Assembly: GCA_030247575.1 (NCBI GenBank)
Contig: JAOTRV010000005.1
Coordinates: forward strand, 1-64,000
Direction of reading: 5' to 3'
Source: Sulfuritalea sp.
GTDB lineage: Bacteria; Pseudomonadota; Gammaproteobacteria; Burkholderiales; Rhodocyclaceae
DNA length: 64,000 nt
Shown here: piece after piece, positions 46,243-57,309 of the stretch
Layout: every line of letters starts with the position of its first letter
How positions within the stretch are numbered: position 1 is the stretch's first letter
Notes under the pieces: generated by a model
Told to the model about the DNA's origin: nothing
The model's input: only the letters and a program-made list of their open reading frames with translations
Database searches by the model: none
Translations under genes and position numbers: made by a program

Positions 46243-47461
46243 CCGGCAGCGGAACCGGCTTGCGGCGCATGGCGAGGACCGTCAGCACCGCCAGCACCTG
46301 CAGCAACGCCACGCCCGGCAACACGCCGTCGCGGCCGCCGGCATCCAGCAGCGCGCCGAAGGCCAGCGGCCCCAGGGCCAGGCCGACATCGATTCCCGAA
46401 TAGACGAAACCATAGACGCGGCCGAAGGCCGGTGACGCGTTGCCGCCCGCCAGCGCGTCGGTGGCGACGCGCCGCACCAGCAGATCGCGCGACGGGCCGG
46501 CGAGGCCGACGCCCAGTCCGATGCCGACCATCAGCGGAAGCACGCTCCAGCCCGCCGGAAAACCGCTGGCCAGCACGGCGGCAAACATGGCCGCCGCGAT
46601 CATGGCCGCGCCGACGGCCCGTTCATGCGAGTGCACGCGCGCGGCGACGAAGCCGCCGATCACCATACCTGCCGCCGAACCCAGCAGGTAGGCAGTCAAT
46701 GCCGCCACCGCGGCCGCCGGCGAAATGCCGTAGATGCCGCCGAGCACGGGCGTCGAAAAATTCTGCAGGCCGCTGAAGGCAGCCGTGACCAGCAGGAAGA
46801 ACAGGAAGGCCTTCCAGATCACGGTGACGCCGAGAAAGCCGAACGTCGCCGCCGCCGTACCGCCAGCGTCGACTCTTGCGCGCTCATCGTCGAGCAGCGG
46901 CCGCGCCATCTGCAATGCCGCGACCGAGCACAGGGCGATCAGCGCCGCGGCAAGACCCGCGCCGCGCCAGCCTGCCCATGCCAGTGCCGTACCGGAAATG
47001 GCGGCGCCAAGCGCCCAGCCGAGATTGCCCGACAGACCATGCACCGAAAACGCATGCCCGAGGCGCGAGGACGAAACCTTCCTGTTCAGCAGCGAGAAAT
47101 CCGCCGGATGGAATACCGAATTGCCGCTGCCGGCAAGAGCCGCGGCGAGCAGCAGCATCGGGTAGTTGGCGGCTGCCGCGAGTGCCAGGCCGGATGCCGC
47201 CAGCAGACTCACCCCCGCCATCAGCACGCGGCGCGCACCGTAGCGATCCACCAGGATGCCGGCAAAGGCCTGGCCAAGACCCGAGATGGCGAAAAACACC
47301 GTCATCAGGAAACCGGCCTCGGTGTAGCTGAAGCCGAAGGCCGGCATCAGCAGCGGAAACAGCGGCGGCAGCAAAAGATGGAACAGGTGCGAGGTGGCAT
47401 GGGCGACGCCCACCAGCGCAATCACCACCGCATCGGCGCGCACAGTCGTGTTCGGAGTCAT
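46229..47461 (-). CDS. MFS transporter, putative efflux
   Basis: A 410-residue inner-membrane protein with about twelve hydrophobic helices. The first loop has the MFS motif GQAFAGILVDRYGARRVL. It resembles the fosmidomycin-resistance/sugar-exporter group (SHLFHLLLPPLFPLLMP at the N-terminus), but the substrate is unknown. The central loop (near residue 200, ERARVDAGGTAAA) holds peptide encoded by a 23-bp dispersed repeat. The 3' end overlaps the convergent acyl-CoA synthetase. Confidence 0.87.
   Translation of the reverse strand: MTPNTTVRADAVVIALVGVAHATSHLFHLLLPPLFPLLMPAFGFSYTEAGFLMTVFFAISGLGQAFAGILVDRYGARRVLMAGVSLLAASGLALAAAANYPMLLLAAALAGSGNSVFHPADFSLLNRKVSSSRLGHAFSVHGLSGNLGWALGAAISGTALAWAGWRGAGLAAALIALCSVAALQMARPLLDDERARVDAGGTAAATFGFLGVTVIWKAFLFFLLVTAAFSGLQNFSTPVLGGIYGISPAAAVAALTAYLLGSAAGMVIGGFVAARVHSHERAVGAAMIAAAMFAAVLASGFPAGWSVLPLMVGIGLGVGLAGPSRDLLVRRVATDALAGGNASPAFGRVYGFVYSGIDVGLALGPLAFGALLDAGGRDGVLPGVALLQVLAVLTVLAMRRKPVPLPARSG
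46853..46875 (-). repeat. 23-bp dispersed repeat, copy 7 (inside MFS gene)
   Basis: The minus strand reads GAGTCGACGC, T, GGCG, GT, ACGGCG and encodes VDAGGTA in the central cytoplasmic loop. Confidence 0.8.
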
Positions 47462-47552
47462 CCGGCGATGCTAACCGAAATATGCGCCCGAAATAAACCC
47501 GCGCCGTCAGCAGTGTTGTTGCCTGTGCGGGCGGCCTGCGAGTGCGTGCAGG

Positions 47553-48314
47553 TCAGCGCGAAACGATGGCGCCGTTGGCCAGTCTGACCTTGTCGCCGAT
47601 GCGCCACGACGGCAAGGCGTCGGCAGCGATGGTGCGGGTGCCGCCGTCTTCCATGCGCACCGAGACCTCGTAGCCGGTGGTCCGGCTGCGGGATTTCTCG
47701 ATGGAGTTGCCGAGCATTCCGCCGCCGACCGCACCGGCGATGCTCGCCAGCGTGCGGGTATTGCCGCGCCCGATGTTGCTTCCCAGCACCGCGCCGGCCA
47801 GGCCGCCGATGACCGCGCCCGCGCCGGTCGCCGGCCCTTCGTGGGTGACTTCGCGCACATTGGCGATGACGCCGCAATCGACGCAAGGCGGCGGTGCGGA
47901 AGCCGCGACCGGCGACGGCACATAGTCGGGCGGAACGCCGCCGGCGACGGGGTGCGGCGTCGGATTCGCAGAAGTTCCTTCTTCCGTTTTCGCTTTGGCC
48001 GCCTTGCGCTGGCTTGCCGCGACAGCCTTGGCGGGAACAGTCGGCAGTACGGGGGTGACAGCGACGGCCTTGTCGCCGGCAGCCGGCGCCACGGGCGTTG
48101 CAGCGACAGGGGCGGCGGCGGCAACCGGCGCCGATGTGTTCGCCGGCACAGACGCAACGATCGCGGGCCGCTCCCCGGCCGGAGCCGTTCTTTCGGGCAG
48201 AAGCCCGGTCAGCGACGCGACGCCTGCCAGCGACAGCAGGGTCACCGAAATGCCGGCGATCCACAACACGGGATGCAGCGAGGAAGTCGAAGCAGCGGGC
48301 AACGTGGTTTCCAT
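47553..48314 (-). CDS. Glycine-zipper 2TM domain envelope protein
   Basis: A 253-residue protein. An N-terminal membrane helix (about 15-40, VLWIAGISVTLLSLAGVASL) is followed by a long Ala/Pro-rich linker (about 45-140), a Cys pair CVDC and a glycine-zipper region (GAGAVIGGLAGAVLGSNIGR, GAVGGGMLGNSIE). The C-terminus is a small beta domain (YEVSVRMEDGGTRTI). This is the SlyB/Pcp-like layout of envelope-associated proteins, whose exact role is poorly known. It lies 24 bases after the lipoprotein gene and probably shares its transcript. Confidence 0.83.
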   Translation of the reverse strand: METTLPAASTSSLHPVLWIAGISVTLLSLAGVASLTGLLPERTAPAGERPAIVASVPANTSAPVAAAAPVAATPVAPAAGDKAVAVTPVLPTVPAKAVAASQRKAAKAKTEEGTSANPTPHPVAGGVPPDYVPSPVAASAPPPCVDCGVIANVREVTHEGPATGAGAVIGGLAGAVLGSNIGRGNTRTLASIAGAVGGGMLGNSIEKSRSRTTGYEVSVRMEDGGTRTIAADALPSWRIGDKVRLANGAIVSR

Positions 48315-48338
48315 GTTTTGAGGCTCCTGGGTAATGGG

Positions 48339-48881
48339 TCAGTGAGGCACGGTTCCAGGCGGCGGAACCTGCCCCGGGGGAGGCGGCGGGTAGTAGGTGC
48401 CGGCCGGCGCGGCGGGTTGAGCCGGTGCCTGGGTACGGCTGCGTGCGGCGGCACCCGATACCGGCACCTGCTGTCCCTTGGCATACATGCACTGGACATA
48501 GGCATTGTCGTAGTGGCGCTGGGTGGCGTAAGCGGAACTCCGGGCCGCGCCGGTGCCGGCCATGCTGCCGACCAGCAATCCGGTGCCGGCGCCGACACCG
48601 GCACTGTCGCGGCCGCCGATGGCGGCGCCCGCAACGGCGCCGACCACCGTGCCCACAGCGGCGCTGCGCACGCCGGCATCGGTCGCCGCCTGATTCGCGT
48701 CGCTGCCGCCCGTCTGCTCCCGGGCATACCGGCGGCAGTCGGCGTCGTCGGCGCGGAACTGCTCGAAGTTCTTGCCGCTGCCGGGCAGCGCCATCACGCT
48801 CGGGCCGGCCGGTGCGACGGCGCATCCGGCGAGCAGCGCAACGGCGGACGCTGCGACGAGCAAAGGAATCGATGCGTTCAT
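48339..48881 (-). CDS. Glycine-zipper lipoprotein
   Basis: A 180-residue lipoprotein. The lipobox is LLAGC after a hydrophobic signal (LLVAASAVALLAGC, Cys20). The middle has a glycine-zipper (AVGTVVGAVAGAAIGGRDSA) and the end is Pro-rich (TYYPPPPPGQVPPPGTVP). It has Cys residues in DADCRRYA and YVQCMYAKGQQVP. It resembles the YMGG-type outer-membrane-associated family. The start at 48881 was chosen because it gives the signal peptide. Function unknown. Confidence 0.83.
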   Translation of the reverse strand: MNASIPLLVAASAVALLAGCAVAPAGPSVMALPGSGKNFEQFRADDADCRRYAREQTGGSDANQAATDAGVRSAAVGTVVGAVAGAAIGGRDSAGVGAGTGLLVGSMAGTGAARSSAYATQRHYDNAYVQCMYAKGQQVPVSGAAARSRTQAPAQPAAPAGTYYPPPPPGQVPPPGTVPH

Positions 48882-48900
48882 GACAGAGCTCCCGCGTCGC

Positions 48901-49281
48901 TCAAGGCTGGCCGGACGGCTGCGGCAACACCTTCTGCCATCCGCCCGGGCATTCCTTGACGTAGGGGTAATAGCCCCTCGCCGCCGCGCAGTAGTACCAG
49001 TAATTGGCCGGCGCCACGGCAACGGGCGCGGGTGGCGGCGCCGGCTGTTCGATATACACCTGCGGGGCCGGCGGCTGCACCACGACCTGCGGGTAGTAGC
49101 GCGGGTAATAGGGCGGCGGATAGTGCCACGGCCCGCCCCAGAAGGGACCGATCACCACGCCGAAGCGCACATGACCATGATTGTGGCCATGCCCGTGGCC
49201 ATGGCCGCGGTCCGCCCACGCGTTGCCGGCTCCGCCCGCTGCGAGCAGCAGGAGCGCGATCATCAGTTTGATACTTTTCAT
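48901..49281 (-). CDS. Small secreted His- and Pro-rich protein
   Basis: A 126-residue exported protein. A signal peptide (about 1-23, LMIALLLLAAGGAGNAWA) is followed by an HG-repeat stretch (RGHGHGHGHNHGH), which could bind metal, then a Tyr/Pro-rich part and a C-terminal domain with YWYYCAAARGYYPYVKECPG. The paired Cys may form a disulfide. The C-terminal motif is common in uncharacterised periplasmic proteins next to glycine-zipper lipoproteins. Function unknown. Confidence 0.8.
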   Translation of the reverse strand: MKSIKLMIALLLLAAGGAGNAWADRGHGHGHGHNHGHVRFGVVIGPFWGGPWHYPPPYYPRYYPQVVVQPPAPQVYIEQPAPPPAPVAVAPANYWYYCAAARGYYPYVKECPGGWQKVLPQPSGQP

Positions 49282-49395
49282 GGCATCCGTCCTCTTGTGT
49301 GACGGTGCCTATTCGACTCCCGGCATGTAACAGAATTGCCCGAAAGCGGACGCGCTTTGTAAGCAATCGTTACGCTGAGGTATTCCTGCCCCCCC

Positions 49396-49788
49396 TCACT
49401 TGCGCCGCGCCGCGAGATGCGCACGAAGCGAAGCAGCGAACTCGGCTTCTTCGAGTTCGCCGGCGGCGAGGGACAAAACGGTTAGCACGCATTCGGCATC
49501 GTCGACGATCAGTTCGAATCCGTTCACCACCAGAAACAGTTCGGTCGCGATCAACGCGGCGCGCTTGTTGCCATCGACGAAAGGATGATTGCGAACGATG
49601 CCGAAGCCATATGCGGCAGCAGGCGCTGCGACGTCCGGATCGCCGCAGGTGGCAAGATTCTCGGCTCGTACGAGCGCGGAATCCAGCAAGCCCACATCGC
49701 GAATGCCGGCCGCCCCACCATGCTCGGCCGGTTGCTCATTGTGCGCAGCGATCACCACGCGGCGCACGATCCATACCCAATCGCTCAC
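49396..49788 (-). CDS. doc: Doc-type toxin (Fic/Doc family)
   Basis: A 130-residue toxin. The catalytic motif is HPFVDGNKRAAL (about 69-80), the HxFx-D/G-NKR form of Doc proteins, which phosphorylate EF-Tu and stop translation. The surrounding LLDSALVRAENLATCG and the C-terminal helices fit death-on-curing proteins. It overlaps the antitoxin gene by 4 bases (ATGA), the usual order with the antitoxin first. It lies at the edge of the clpB-remnant island. Confidence 0.9.
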   Translation of the reverse strand: MSDWVWIVRRVVIAAHNEQPAEHGGAAGIRDVGLLDSALVRAENLATCGDPDVAAPAAAYGFGIVRNHPFVDGNKRAALIATELFLVVNGFELIVDDAECVLTVLSLAAGELEEAEFAASLRAHLAARRK

Positions 49789-50009
49789 TTCGCCAATTCG
49801 CGCAGCGCGGCACGGCGCTTCTTCATGATGCGCTGCGCTTCGGTCATTTGCTGCTCGAATGCCGGATCATGGGGAGTAATGGCGTAACCGTCGGGAGTCT
49901 CGGTGATATAGATCGATTCGCCCTTCTCCACTTTCAGGTTCACAAGCACCTCCTTCGGCAGGATGACGCCGACGGAATTGCCGATCCGGGTAAGCTTGAG
50001 AACATGCAT
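49785..50009 (-). CDS. AbrB/MazE-type antitoxin of the Doc system
   Basis: A 74-residue DNA-binding antitoxin. The swapped-hairpin beta domain reads HVLKLTRIGNSVGVILPKEV and VEKGESIYITETPDGY. The C-terminal tail (QQMTEAQRIMKKRRAALREL) would wrap the toxin. Most Doc toxins pair with Phd, so an AbrB-type partner is a less common combination. The start was chosen at 50009 because the beta domain begins there. Direct repeats just upstream could be its operator. Confidence 0.87.
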   Translation of the reverse strand: MHVLKLTRIGNSVGVILPKEVLVNLKVEKGESIYITETPDGYAITPHDPAFEQQMTEAQRIMKKRRAALRELAK

Positions 50010-50026
50010 GGCGGACTCCAACGAAG

Positions 50027-50052
50027 TTATAACGCTTGTTATACAACGCTTG
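50027..50052. promoter_or_regulatory. Probable operator of the toxin-antitoxin genes
   Basis: The direct repeats TTATAACGCTTG (50027-50038) and TTATACAACGCTTG (50039-50052) lie 17 bases upstream of the antitoxin start. AbrB-type antitoxins often bind such sites to repress their own operon. Confidence 0.5.
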
Positions 50053-50065
50053 GATCCCGCCAGTT

Positions 50066-50339
50066 TCAAGCCTTGGCGGCGCCCTTGTCGAACGTGATCT
50101 GGCCCTTGCCGGCACCGACCTTGACATAATCCTTCGGCCCGAACTGCCGTCGAGGATCAGCGTCTACAGCGGATTCTCGATGCGTTCCTGGATCGCGCGC
50201 TTCAAGGGCCTTGCGCCGGAAACCGGGTCGAAGCCGGCCTCGGCCAGCGGCGCCAGCGCGGCATCGGACACCTCCAGCGTCATGTCCAGCTTCGCCATGC
50301 GCTTCTCCAGGTTCTTCAACCGAATGCGGGCGATGCCGT
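50066..50339 (-). pseudogene. Decayed second copy of the clpB 3' end
   Basis: This stretch aligns along its length with the last 260 bases of the intact clpB (52429-52690), on the same strand, with many substitutions. The shared protein segments include [23 protein letters not shown] and FGPKD. A one-base deletion near 50147 (GAACTG for GAAGCTG) shifts the frame, and the ORF has no start or ATPase domain. The tail ends ITFDKGAAKA before a stop at 50066. Homology stops abruptly after GCGATGCCG at both copies. It is a fragment, not a functional gene. Confidence 0.85.
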
Positions 50340-51995
50340 GAAATCGCGCGCCAGGCCTTGCGCAACCTTCGCGCTGGCCAGGACCAGGCCGCGCGCCATG
50401 CTGGCATCGAGCATCTGGCCCCGCGTCAAGGCCCCGAAGGCAAAGAGCCCGGTTACCGGCGCGGTTCCACCGTCGCTGCCGCGTCCGAGAATGGCATGGG
50501 TTTGCGGGTCGATCGCCAGGCCACGATAGGCGCCTTCAGTGAACGCCAACCAGTCGCTTCGACACAGCGACCTGGCCAGAGGCGCCGGGTTGCGCCGGTA
50601 ATCCCCCTGCTGGCCCCGCGCATCCACCACGATGTCGAAAACCGCGTGCCGGGTTTCAGCGTGCTCGTTGCCATGCGTGAGGTGCCAGCGGCCCTCCCCC
50701 GCATCGCGTTCGAGGCGATAGGTGTCACCCAGCCTGATCACTTCCACCACGCCCGCCTCCATGAGGGCAAGCAGCTTCTCTGCATTGCGCACCGGTTGCG
50801 TGGCCGCATGCAGGAAAAAGAGCGTGGTGAACTCTCGATCGAAACGATCACGCTCGCCTTCTTGCAAGCGAAGATAGAGCCGGCTGGCCCAGGACAGGAG
50901 AGGTGCGAGGACAGTTTGCCAAAGCACCTCGCCCCCGGTGCCGTCCCCCTGGCGCGCTTCCTGCAAAAAGGCCGACAGCTGTTGACAGGGAGACCCGCCC
51001 GGCGCGACCACCCGCGCCCAATCGAAAGCGCCGCCATAAGCCAGCCGGAGTTCGGCGTCAAGCAAGCTCATCACCTCGGCGAGCTTCAATGAACCGGGGT
51101 CCTTCGCCGCCAGTCCCGCCAGAGCCGCTTCGGTCAAGACCTGGTTGGCGCGGCGGCCGCGCCGGCCGCGCACCCGCGGCAATTGACCGCTGCGCGAGCA
51201 CAGGGAAAGGCGTCGCGGTTGCGGCGGCGACCGGAATTCGAGCCGCCCGTCGCTCGACCGCCGAAACACACCGTCGGCGCTGAGTGTCAATGCCGTCTCG
51301 ATCGCCGACAGGCTGCTGCCCAGCACCAGCACGCGCGCCCCGTCGCGAATACCCTGCGCAAGCGCGGAGGCAGGCCATACCGTGGGGAAGAAATCGTCCA
51401 GCTCACGTTCGGGAAGCCAATGTCCGGTCGTCAGGAGCACCCGGGCGGAAGCGAATTCGCAGACCGCGTCTGCCTCGAGCCGCCGTGCCGTGATGCGAAA
51501 ACCTCCGGCGGCGGGTTGCAAATCGAGTGCTTCGCACAGTGTTTGCACCTCGACCACGACGGCCATTTCACGCAAGCCTGCCAGCGTCTGCGCGCAGCGC
51601 GCCTTGAGATACTCACCCATGACGGCGCGGGGGAAATGGGCGCAATCGGCGGCGTCCGGTGCCATCGGTTCGAAATGAGCGGCCCATTCGGGGTGCTCGG
51701 CCACCAGATCCGCCTGGTGCTCGGCAATCCATTGCTGGAAATCCCCCGGCGCATCGGCGCACACGCTCATCTGCGCGGAGCACATGTTGGTGATGTGAAA
51801 GGGCAGCACGTAATCCGGATTGTGCGGCAGGCCCGGACCCATGCTGGCCTGTCGCTCGAGGACCAGCAGGCGCAGCCCGGCGGGACGGGAGCCGCCATGC
51901 CAACCGGCGGCCTTCAGCGCCTCAGCCAACTGCCACAGGAAAGCCGTGCCGGATAAACCGGCGCCGATTACCGCAAGGTCATAGGTGAGGGACAT
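50316..51995 (-). CDS. FAD/NAD(P)-binding protein, 3' end lies in clpB remnant
   Basis: A 559-residue flavoprotein-like enzyme. The N-terminal dinucleotide motif is [17 protein letters not shown], followed by [20 protein letters not shown]; a second motif [15 protein letters not shown] (about 245) may bind NAD(P). This is the FAD-NAD(P)-binding family of unknown reactions, related to N-hydroxylating monooxygenases. The last seven or eight codons (TASPAFG) are in the clpB remnant, so the natural end may have been lost. The start at 51995 is set by the nucleotide fold. It lies alone between two clpB-derived segments, which suggests acquisition by transfer. Confidence 0.82.
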   Translation of the reverse strand: MSLTYDLAVIGAGLSGTAFLWQLAEALKAAGWHGGSRPAGLRLLVLERQASMGPGLPHNPDYVLPFHITNMCSAQMSVCADAPGDFQQWIAEHQADLVAEHPEWAAHFEPMAPDAADCAHFPRAVMGEYLKARCAQTLAGLREMAVVVEVQTLCEALDLQPAAGGFRITARRLEADAVCEFASARVLLTTGHWLPERELDDFFPTVWPASALAQGIRDGARVLVLGSSLSAIETALTLSADGVFRRSSDGRLEFRSPPQPRRLSLCSRSGQLPRVRGRRGRRANQVLTEAALAGLAAKDPGSLKLAEVMSLLDAELRLAYGGAFDWARVVAPGGSPCQQLSAFLQEARQGDGTGGEVLWQTVLAPLLSWASRLYLRLQEGERDRFDREFTTLFFLHAATQPVRNAEKLLALMEAGVVEVIRLGDTYRLERDAGEGRWHLTHGNEHAETRHAVFDIVVDARGQQGDYRRNPAPLARSLCRSDWLAFTEGAYRGLAIDPQTHAILGRGSDGGTAPVTGLFAFGALTRGQMLDASMARGLVLASAKVAQGLARDFTASPAFG

Positions 51996-52200
51996 GCCGC
52001 GGCTTCCAAACCAGGAAACGCCTTGGCACCCGGTGCGCGCGCCCGCCATGCCAGCGCTCCAAGCTTTCGAGCGCATCGGGCGAATGGCGCATCAAGCCCA
52101 CCCCTTGCGGAGCGTGCGAACGCTCCACATCGATGCCGCCCGCGAAAGGTTCGCAGAAGCATTCGGCTCGGGTACGCAGGGGCTTCAGGAGTTGCAGCAT
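51979..52200 (-). CDS. Possible small ORF or gene fragment upstream of the FAD gene
   Basis: A 73-codon frame (LLKPLRTRAECFCEPFAGG, then VERWHGGRAHR-like and [12 protein letters not shown]) overlaps the FAD gene start by 17 bases. The frame stays open upstream to about 52283 without an ATG and reads AKAKAADIVARQF there, so it may be the truncated end of a larger gene. I do not recognise it, and it could be a chance frame. Confidence 0.3.
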   Translation of the reverse strand: MLQLLKPLRTRAECFCEPFAGGIDVERSHAPQGVGLMRHSPDALESLERWHGGRAHRVPRRFLVWKPRHVPHL

Positions 52201-52428
52201 CTGGCGCGAAAGGGAAGCAGCGGAAAATTGCCGGGCGACGATATCCGCCGCTTTCGCTTTGGCCGCCGGGGCGATGCAAGCATGGGTAATTCAAACGCCA
52301 TCGGAAAAGTATCTCCGCACCTGCAACCCCTCGTCAATCGAAAATTTGCCAGCGACACAGCTCCGGGAGTGGCGCCTGCCCGGCCTCACCGGGATTCGCC
52401 GCCCGGCGGGCGGAAAACCCGCCAGGAC
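52001..52428. other. Intergenic/island region between FAD gene and clpB
   Basis: Apart from the doubtful small frame at 51979-52200, I see no gene. A G/C-rich hairpin (GGCGGG / CCCGCC) at about 52406-52426 could end the minus-strand clpB transcript, though it has no proper T-run. Confidence 0.4.
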
Positions 52429-55011
<2,583 letters not shown>

Positions 55012-55044
55012 GGGAGATGCCTCAAGAAGATGTCATTGGGCACA

Positions 55045-55073
55045 ACATGGGGATTCCCGGACCGATTTCAATC
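55045..55073 (-). promoter_or_regulatory. Sigma32 heat-shock promoter of clpB
   Basis: On the minus strand GATTGAAA (55066-55073), a 13-base spacer and CCCCATGT (55045-55052). This is almost the RpoH consensus CTTGAAA-N13-CCCCATNT, 33 bases before the clpB ATG. Confidence 0.85.
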
Positions 55074-55103
55074 CTCGGCCATGAGTATGCGCTTGGCCAG
55101 CCC

Positions 55104-56087
55104 TTAGGCCCGTCCCTGCTGGCTCTGGTAATAGACCACTTTCCGGGCGCGCATGACCTCGCCCAGCGGGCGATGGTCCATCAGCGCGCTCCAGGGATCG
55201 AAGGCCGCCGCCTCGATGACCGCCGCCAGTTCCTCGCCTGCCGCCGTTTGCGGGTCCTGCGCCGGCAGGGTCAGCACCGCCACGGTGACATAAGGCGCAA
55301 CGTCTTCCGGCCAGTCCACCGAGGCGTCCTCGATCGGCGTGCGTGCTTCATCGACGAAAAATTGCAGTTGCAGCTCGAAACGCAGCGGGCCCTGCGCCAG
55401 ATGGGAGCGGAAATCCCGGGCCCAATCCGCATCGGCCCCGGGCTTCACCTCGTCGCTGGCCGCCAACAGGCGCACCCGCGCCGCATAGGGGCCGCAGGCG
55501 ATCGGCGCCGCGGAATAGAAGCGCTCGGTGGCGAAACCGCTGAAGGGCCGATTGAAGGTCCGGGCGAAGCGCTTCATCATTTTCAGCGCGCCGAGGAAAC
55601 CATAGCGCGACACCAGGTAGCCGAGCAGCGCCCCCGGCCCCTTGACCAGGTTCTTCACCAGGCCGACGAATTCGTCGGCGCCGGCGAAGGCGAAGGCCGG
55701 ATGGTTGATCAGCAGGAAATCCTGGCTCGCGGCGGGGCCCGAGCCCAGCGCGCCGGGGCCGTCGACGCCCCGGACCTTGATCGCAAAGCCGCGCACATCG
55801 GGCTTCCGGTCGGGATCACGATCGGTGCCGCCGTTCGACAGCCGGACCCAAGCCTCGTAGGTCCCGGGCGCGACGAACAACCCATGCCGCGCATGCCCGG
55901 GCAAGCCGGACAAGACTTCGAGCCGGCCCTGCAGCCCGAGATGCTGCTTGCGGTGCAAGGCGCGGCCCTTGCCGAATTTGGCCGACTTGGCGGCTTGAAT
56001 CTGCTCGAAGTCGCGCGCATAGCCGACGTGGCGGGCGGCTTCGTCGGGGGCGATATTCTCTTTCCATTCGGTGCTGGGGATAGCCAT
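55104..56087 (-). CDS. Catalase-family protein
   Basis: A 327-residue protein of the small, divergent catalase-like group. It has GRALHRKQHLGLQGRLEV with the His-containing distal region, TYEAWVRLSNGGTDRDPD, PDVRGFAIKVRGV and QDFLLINHPAFAFAG, as in catalase cores, and a late RARKVVYYQSQQ near the proximal Tyr region. It is shorter than true catalases and has no signal peptide. Peroxidase or lipid-peroxide activity is plausible but not established. It is written 92 bases upstream of clpB on the same strand. Confidence 0.8.
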   Translation of the reverse strand: MAIPSTEWKENIAPDEAARHVGYARDFEQIQAAKSAKFGKGRALHRKQHLGLQGRLEVLSGLPGHARHGLFVAPGTYEAWVRLSNGGTDRDPDRKPDVRGFAIKVRGVDGPGALGSGPAASQDFLLINHPAFAFAGADEFVGLVKNLVKGPGALLGYLVSRYGFLGALKMMKRFARTFNRPFSGFATERFYSAAPIACGPYAARVRLLAASDEVKPGADADWARDFRSHLAQGPLRFELQLQFFVDEARTPIEDASVDWPEDVAPYVTVAVLTLPAQDPQTAAGEELAAVIEAAAFDPWSALMDHRPLGEVMRARKVVYYQSQQGRA

Positions 56088-56120
56088 CGCGTCTCTCCTC
56101 GGGAAGTCGCCGTGCCCGGC

Positions 56121-56480
56121 CTAGGCGGCAAGCACTGCCAGCAGGGCCAGCAGGGCCGGACCGCCCTGGACGTAGAGAATGGCCTTCTTCACCGTGATGC
56201 CGCCGTATACTCCGGCAACGATGACGCAGGCGAGGAAGAAGACCTGGATATGCACGCCCGCAGCGCCGGGATAGACCAGCCCCCAGACCAGCCCGGCGGC
56301 GAGAAAGCCGTTGTAGAGCCCCTGATTGGCCGCCAGCACCTTCGACGCCTCGGCACGCTCGACCGTATTGCCGAAAGTCTTGAGCCCCTTGGGCCGGGTC
56401 CAGAGAAACATCTCCAGGTAGAGGAAATACAGATGTTCCAGCGCCACCAGCAGGACCAGGACGATGCCAAGGATTTTCAT
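56121..56480 (-). CDS. DUF1304 small membrane protein
   Basis: A 119-residue inner-membrane protein with four predicted helices (ILGIVLVLLVALEHLYFLYL, GFLAAGLVWGLVY, VFFLACVIVAGVYGGI, ALLALLAVLAA). The HLYFLYLEMFLW start and the NQGLYNGFLAAGL motif fit the DUF1304 family. Function unknown. It is 33 bases from the catalase-like gene on the same strand and may be cotranscribed with it. Confidence 0.88.
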   Translation of the reverse strand: MKILGIVLVLLVALEHLYFLYLEMFLWTRPKGLKTFGNTVERAEASKVLAANQGLYNGFLAAGLVWGLVYPGAAGVHIQVFFLACVIVAGVYGGITVKKAILYVQGGPALLALLAVLAA

Positions 56481-56639
56481 GATTTTTCCTTTTTACCTAA
56501 AGCATTTCCCTGCAGTATGCTTCACCCGTGGGCCGAGGACAACTTTTCATGCTGAAACGATGCCGATTGATTTAGGTCACAATCCCGGAAATCATTGGTG
56601 GTAGTTTGTTTCTTTTGGATTATTCACAGGAGAAAAATC

Positions 56640-57161
56640 ATGGCAGGCAAGACCGAACAATTCAGCGAATTGCACCGCAAGAACATGGAAGCCGCCATGC
56701 GCCTGGCGCAGCTTTCGATCGAGAATTCGCAGCGCATCATGGCCCTGCAGTCCGACCTGGCGAAGGAGATGTTCCAGAGCGGCGTCGAGAATGCCAAGGC
56801 CCAGACCGGCGCGCGCGATCCGCAGGCGATGATGCAGTTGCGCACCCAGTACGCGCAGGAAACCACGCAGCGCATGGTGGCCGCCGCCCAGCAGATCGCC
56901 GAGATCAGCAACTCCGCGCGGGCCGAGTTCGCCCGCCTGGTCACCGAACAACTGGCCTCCGGCAGCCAGGAAATGACCGAAGCCATGCAGTCGTTCATGA
57001 AGACCCTGCCCGGCCAGACGCCGAACATGATGGAGTCCTTCCAGCAGGCGATCGCCACCGCCAACCAGGCGTTCGAGCAGATTTCCAAGGCTTCGACCGC
57101 CGCCATGGCCAGCGTCGGCGAATCGGTGAAGAAGGCCGGCGGCAGCGCCAAACGCAAGTAG
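56640..57161 (+). CDS. phaP: Phasin (PHB granule protein)
   Basis: A 173-residue, mostly helical protein of the phasin family, which coats polyhydroxyalkanoate granules. It is rich in Ala, Gln and Met with amphipathic helices (KNMEAAMRLAQLSIENSQRI, TQRMVAAAQQIAEISNSARA, QAIATANQAFEQISKAST) and a Lys-rich end. CAGGAG lies 8 bases before the ATG. It stands alone, convergent with nothing, and ends in a strong hairpin. It suggests the cell stores PHB or PHV, in keeping with the propionyl-CoA genes. Confidence 0.88.
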   Translation: MAGKTEQFSELHRKNMEAAMRLAQLSIENSQRIMALQSDLAKEMFQSGVENAKAQTGARDPQAMMQLRTQYAQETTQRMVAAAQQIAEISNSARAEFARLVTEQLASGSQEMTEAMQSFMKTLPGQTPNMMESFQQAIATANQAFEQISKASTAAMASVGESVKKAGGSAKRK

Positions 57162-57178
57162 GCTGCGCAAAGCCCGAC

Positions 57179-57218
57179 CGACGGCCGACCGCGCGAGCGG
57201 TCAGCCGTTGTTGTTTCC
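57179..57218 (+). terminator. Terminator after the phasin gene
   Basis: A stem of about 13 bp (CGACGGC / GCCGTTG and GACCGC / GCGGTC) caps a GCGA tetraloop and is followed by TTGTTTCC. Confidence 0.7.
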
Positions 57219-57309
57219 ACATTGAATTGCCGCCAGCCCAACCCCAGGACAGGCTGGTTGCGCGCCACGACTCACACTTCGGGCAGGAACATGCTGAAGA
57301 CATTACCGC

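Noticed and set aside
50066-50407. A 113-codon ORF as a separate small gene
   Set aside because: Its sequence is the frameshifted 3' end of clpB, so it is annotated as a remnant.
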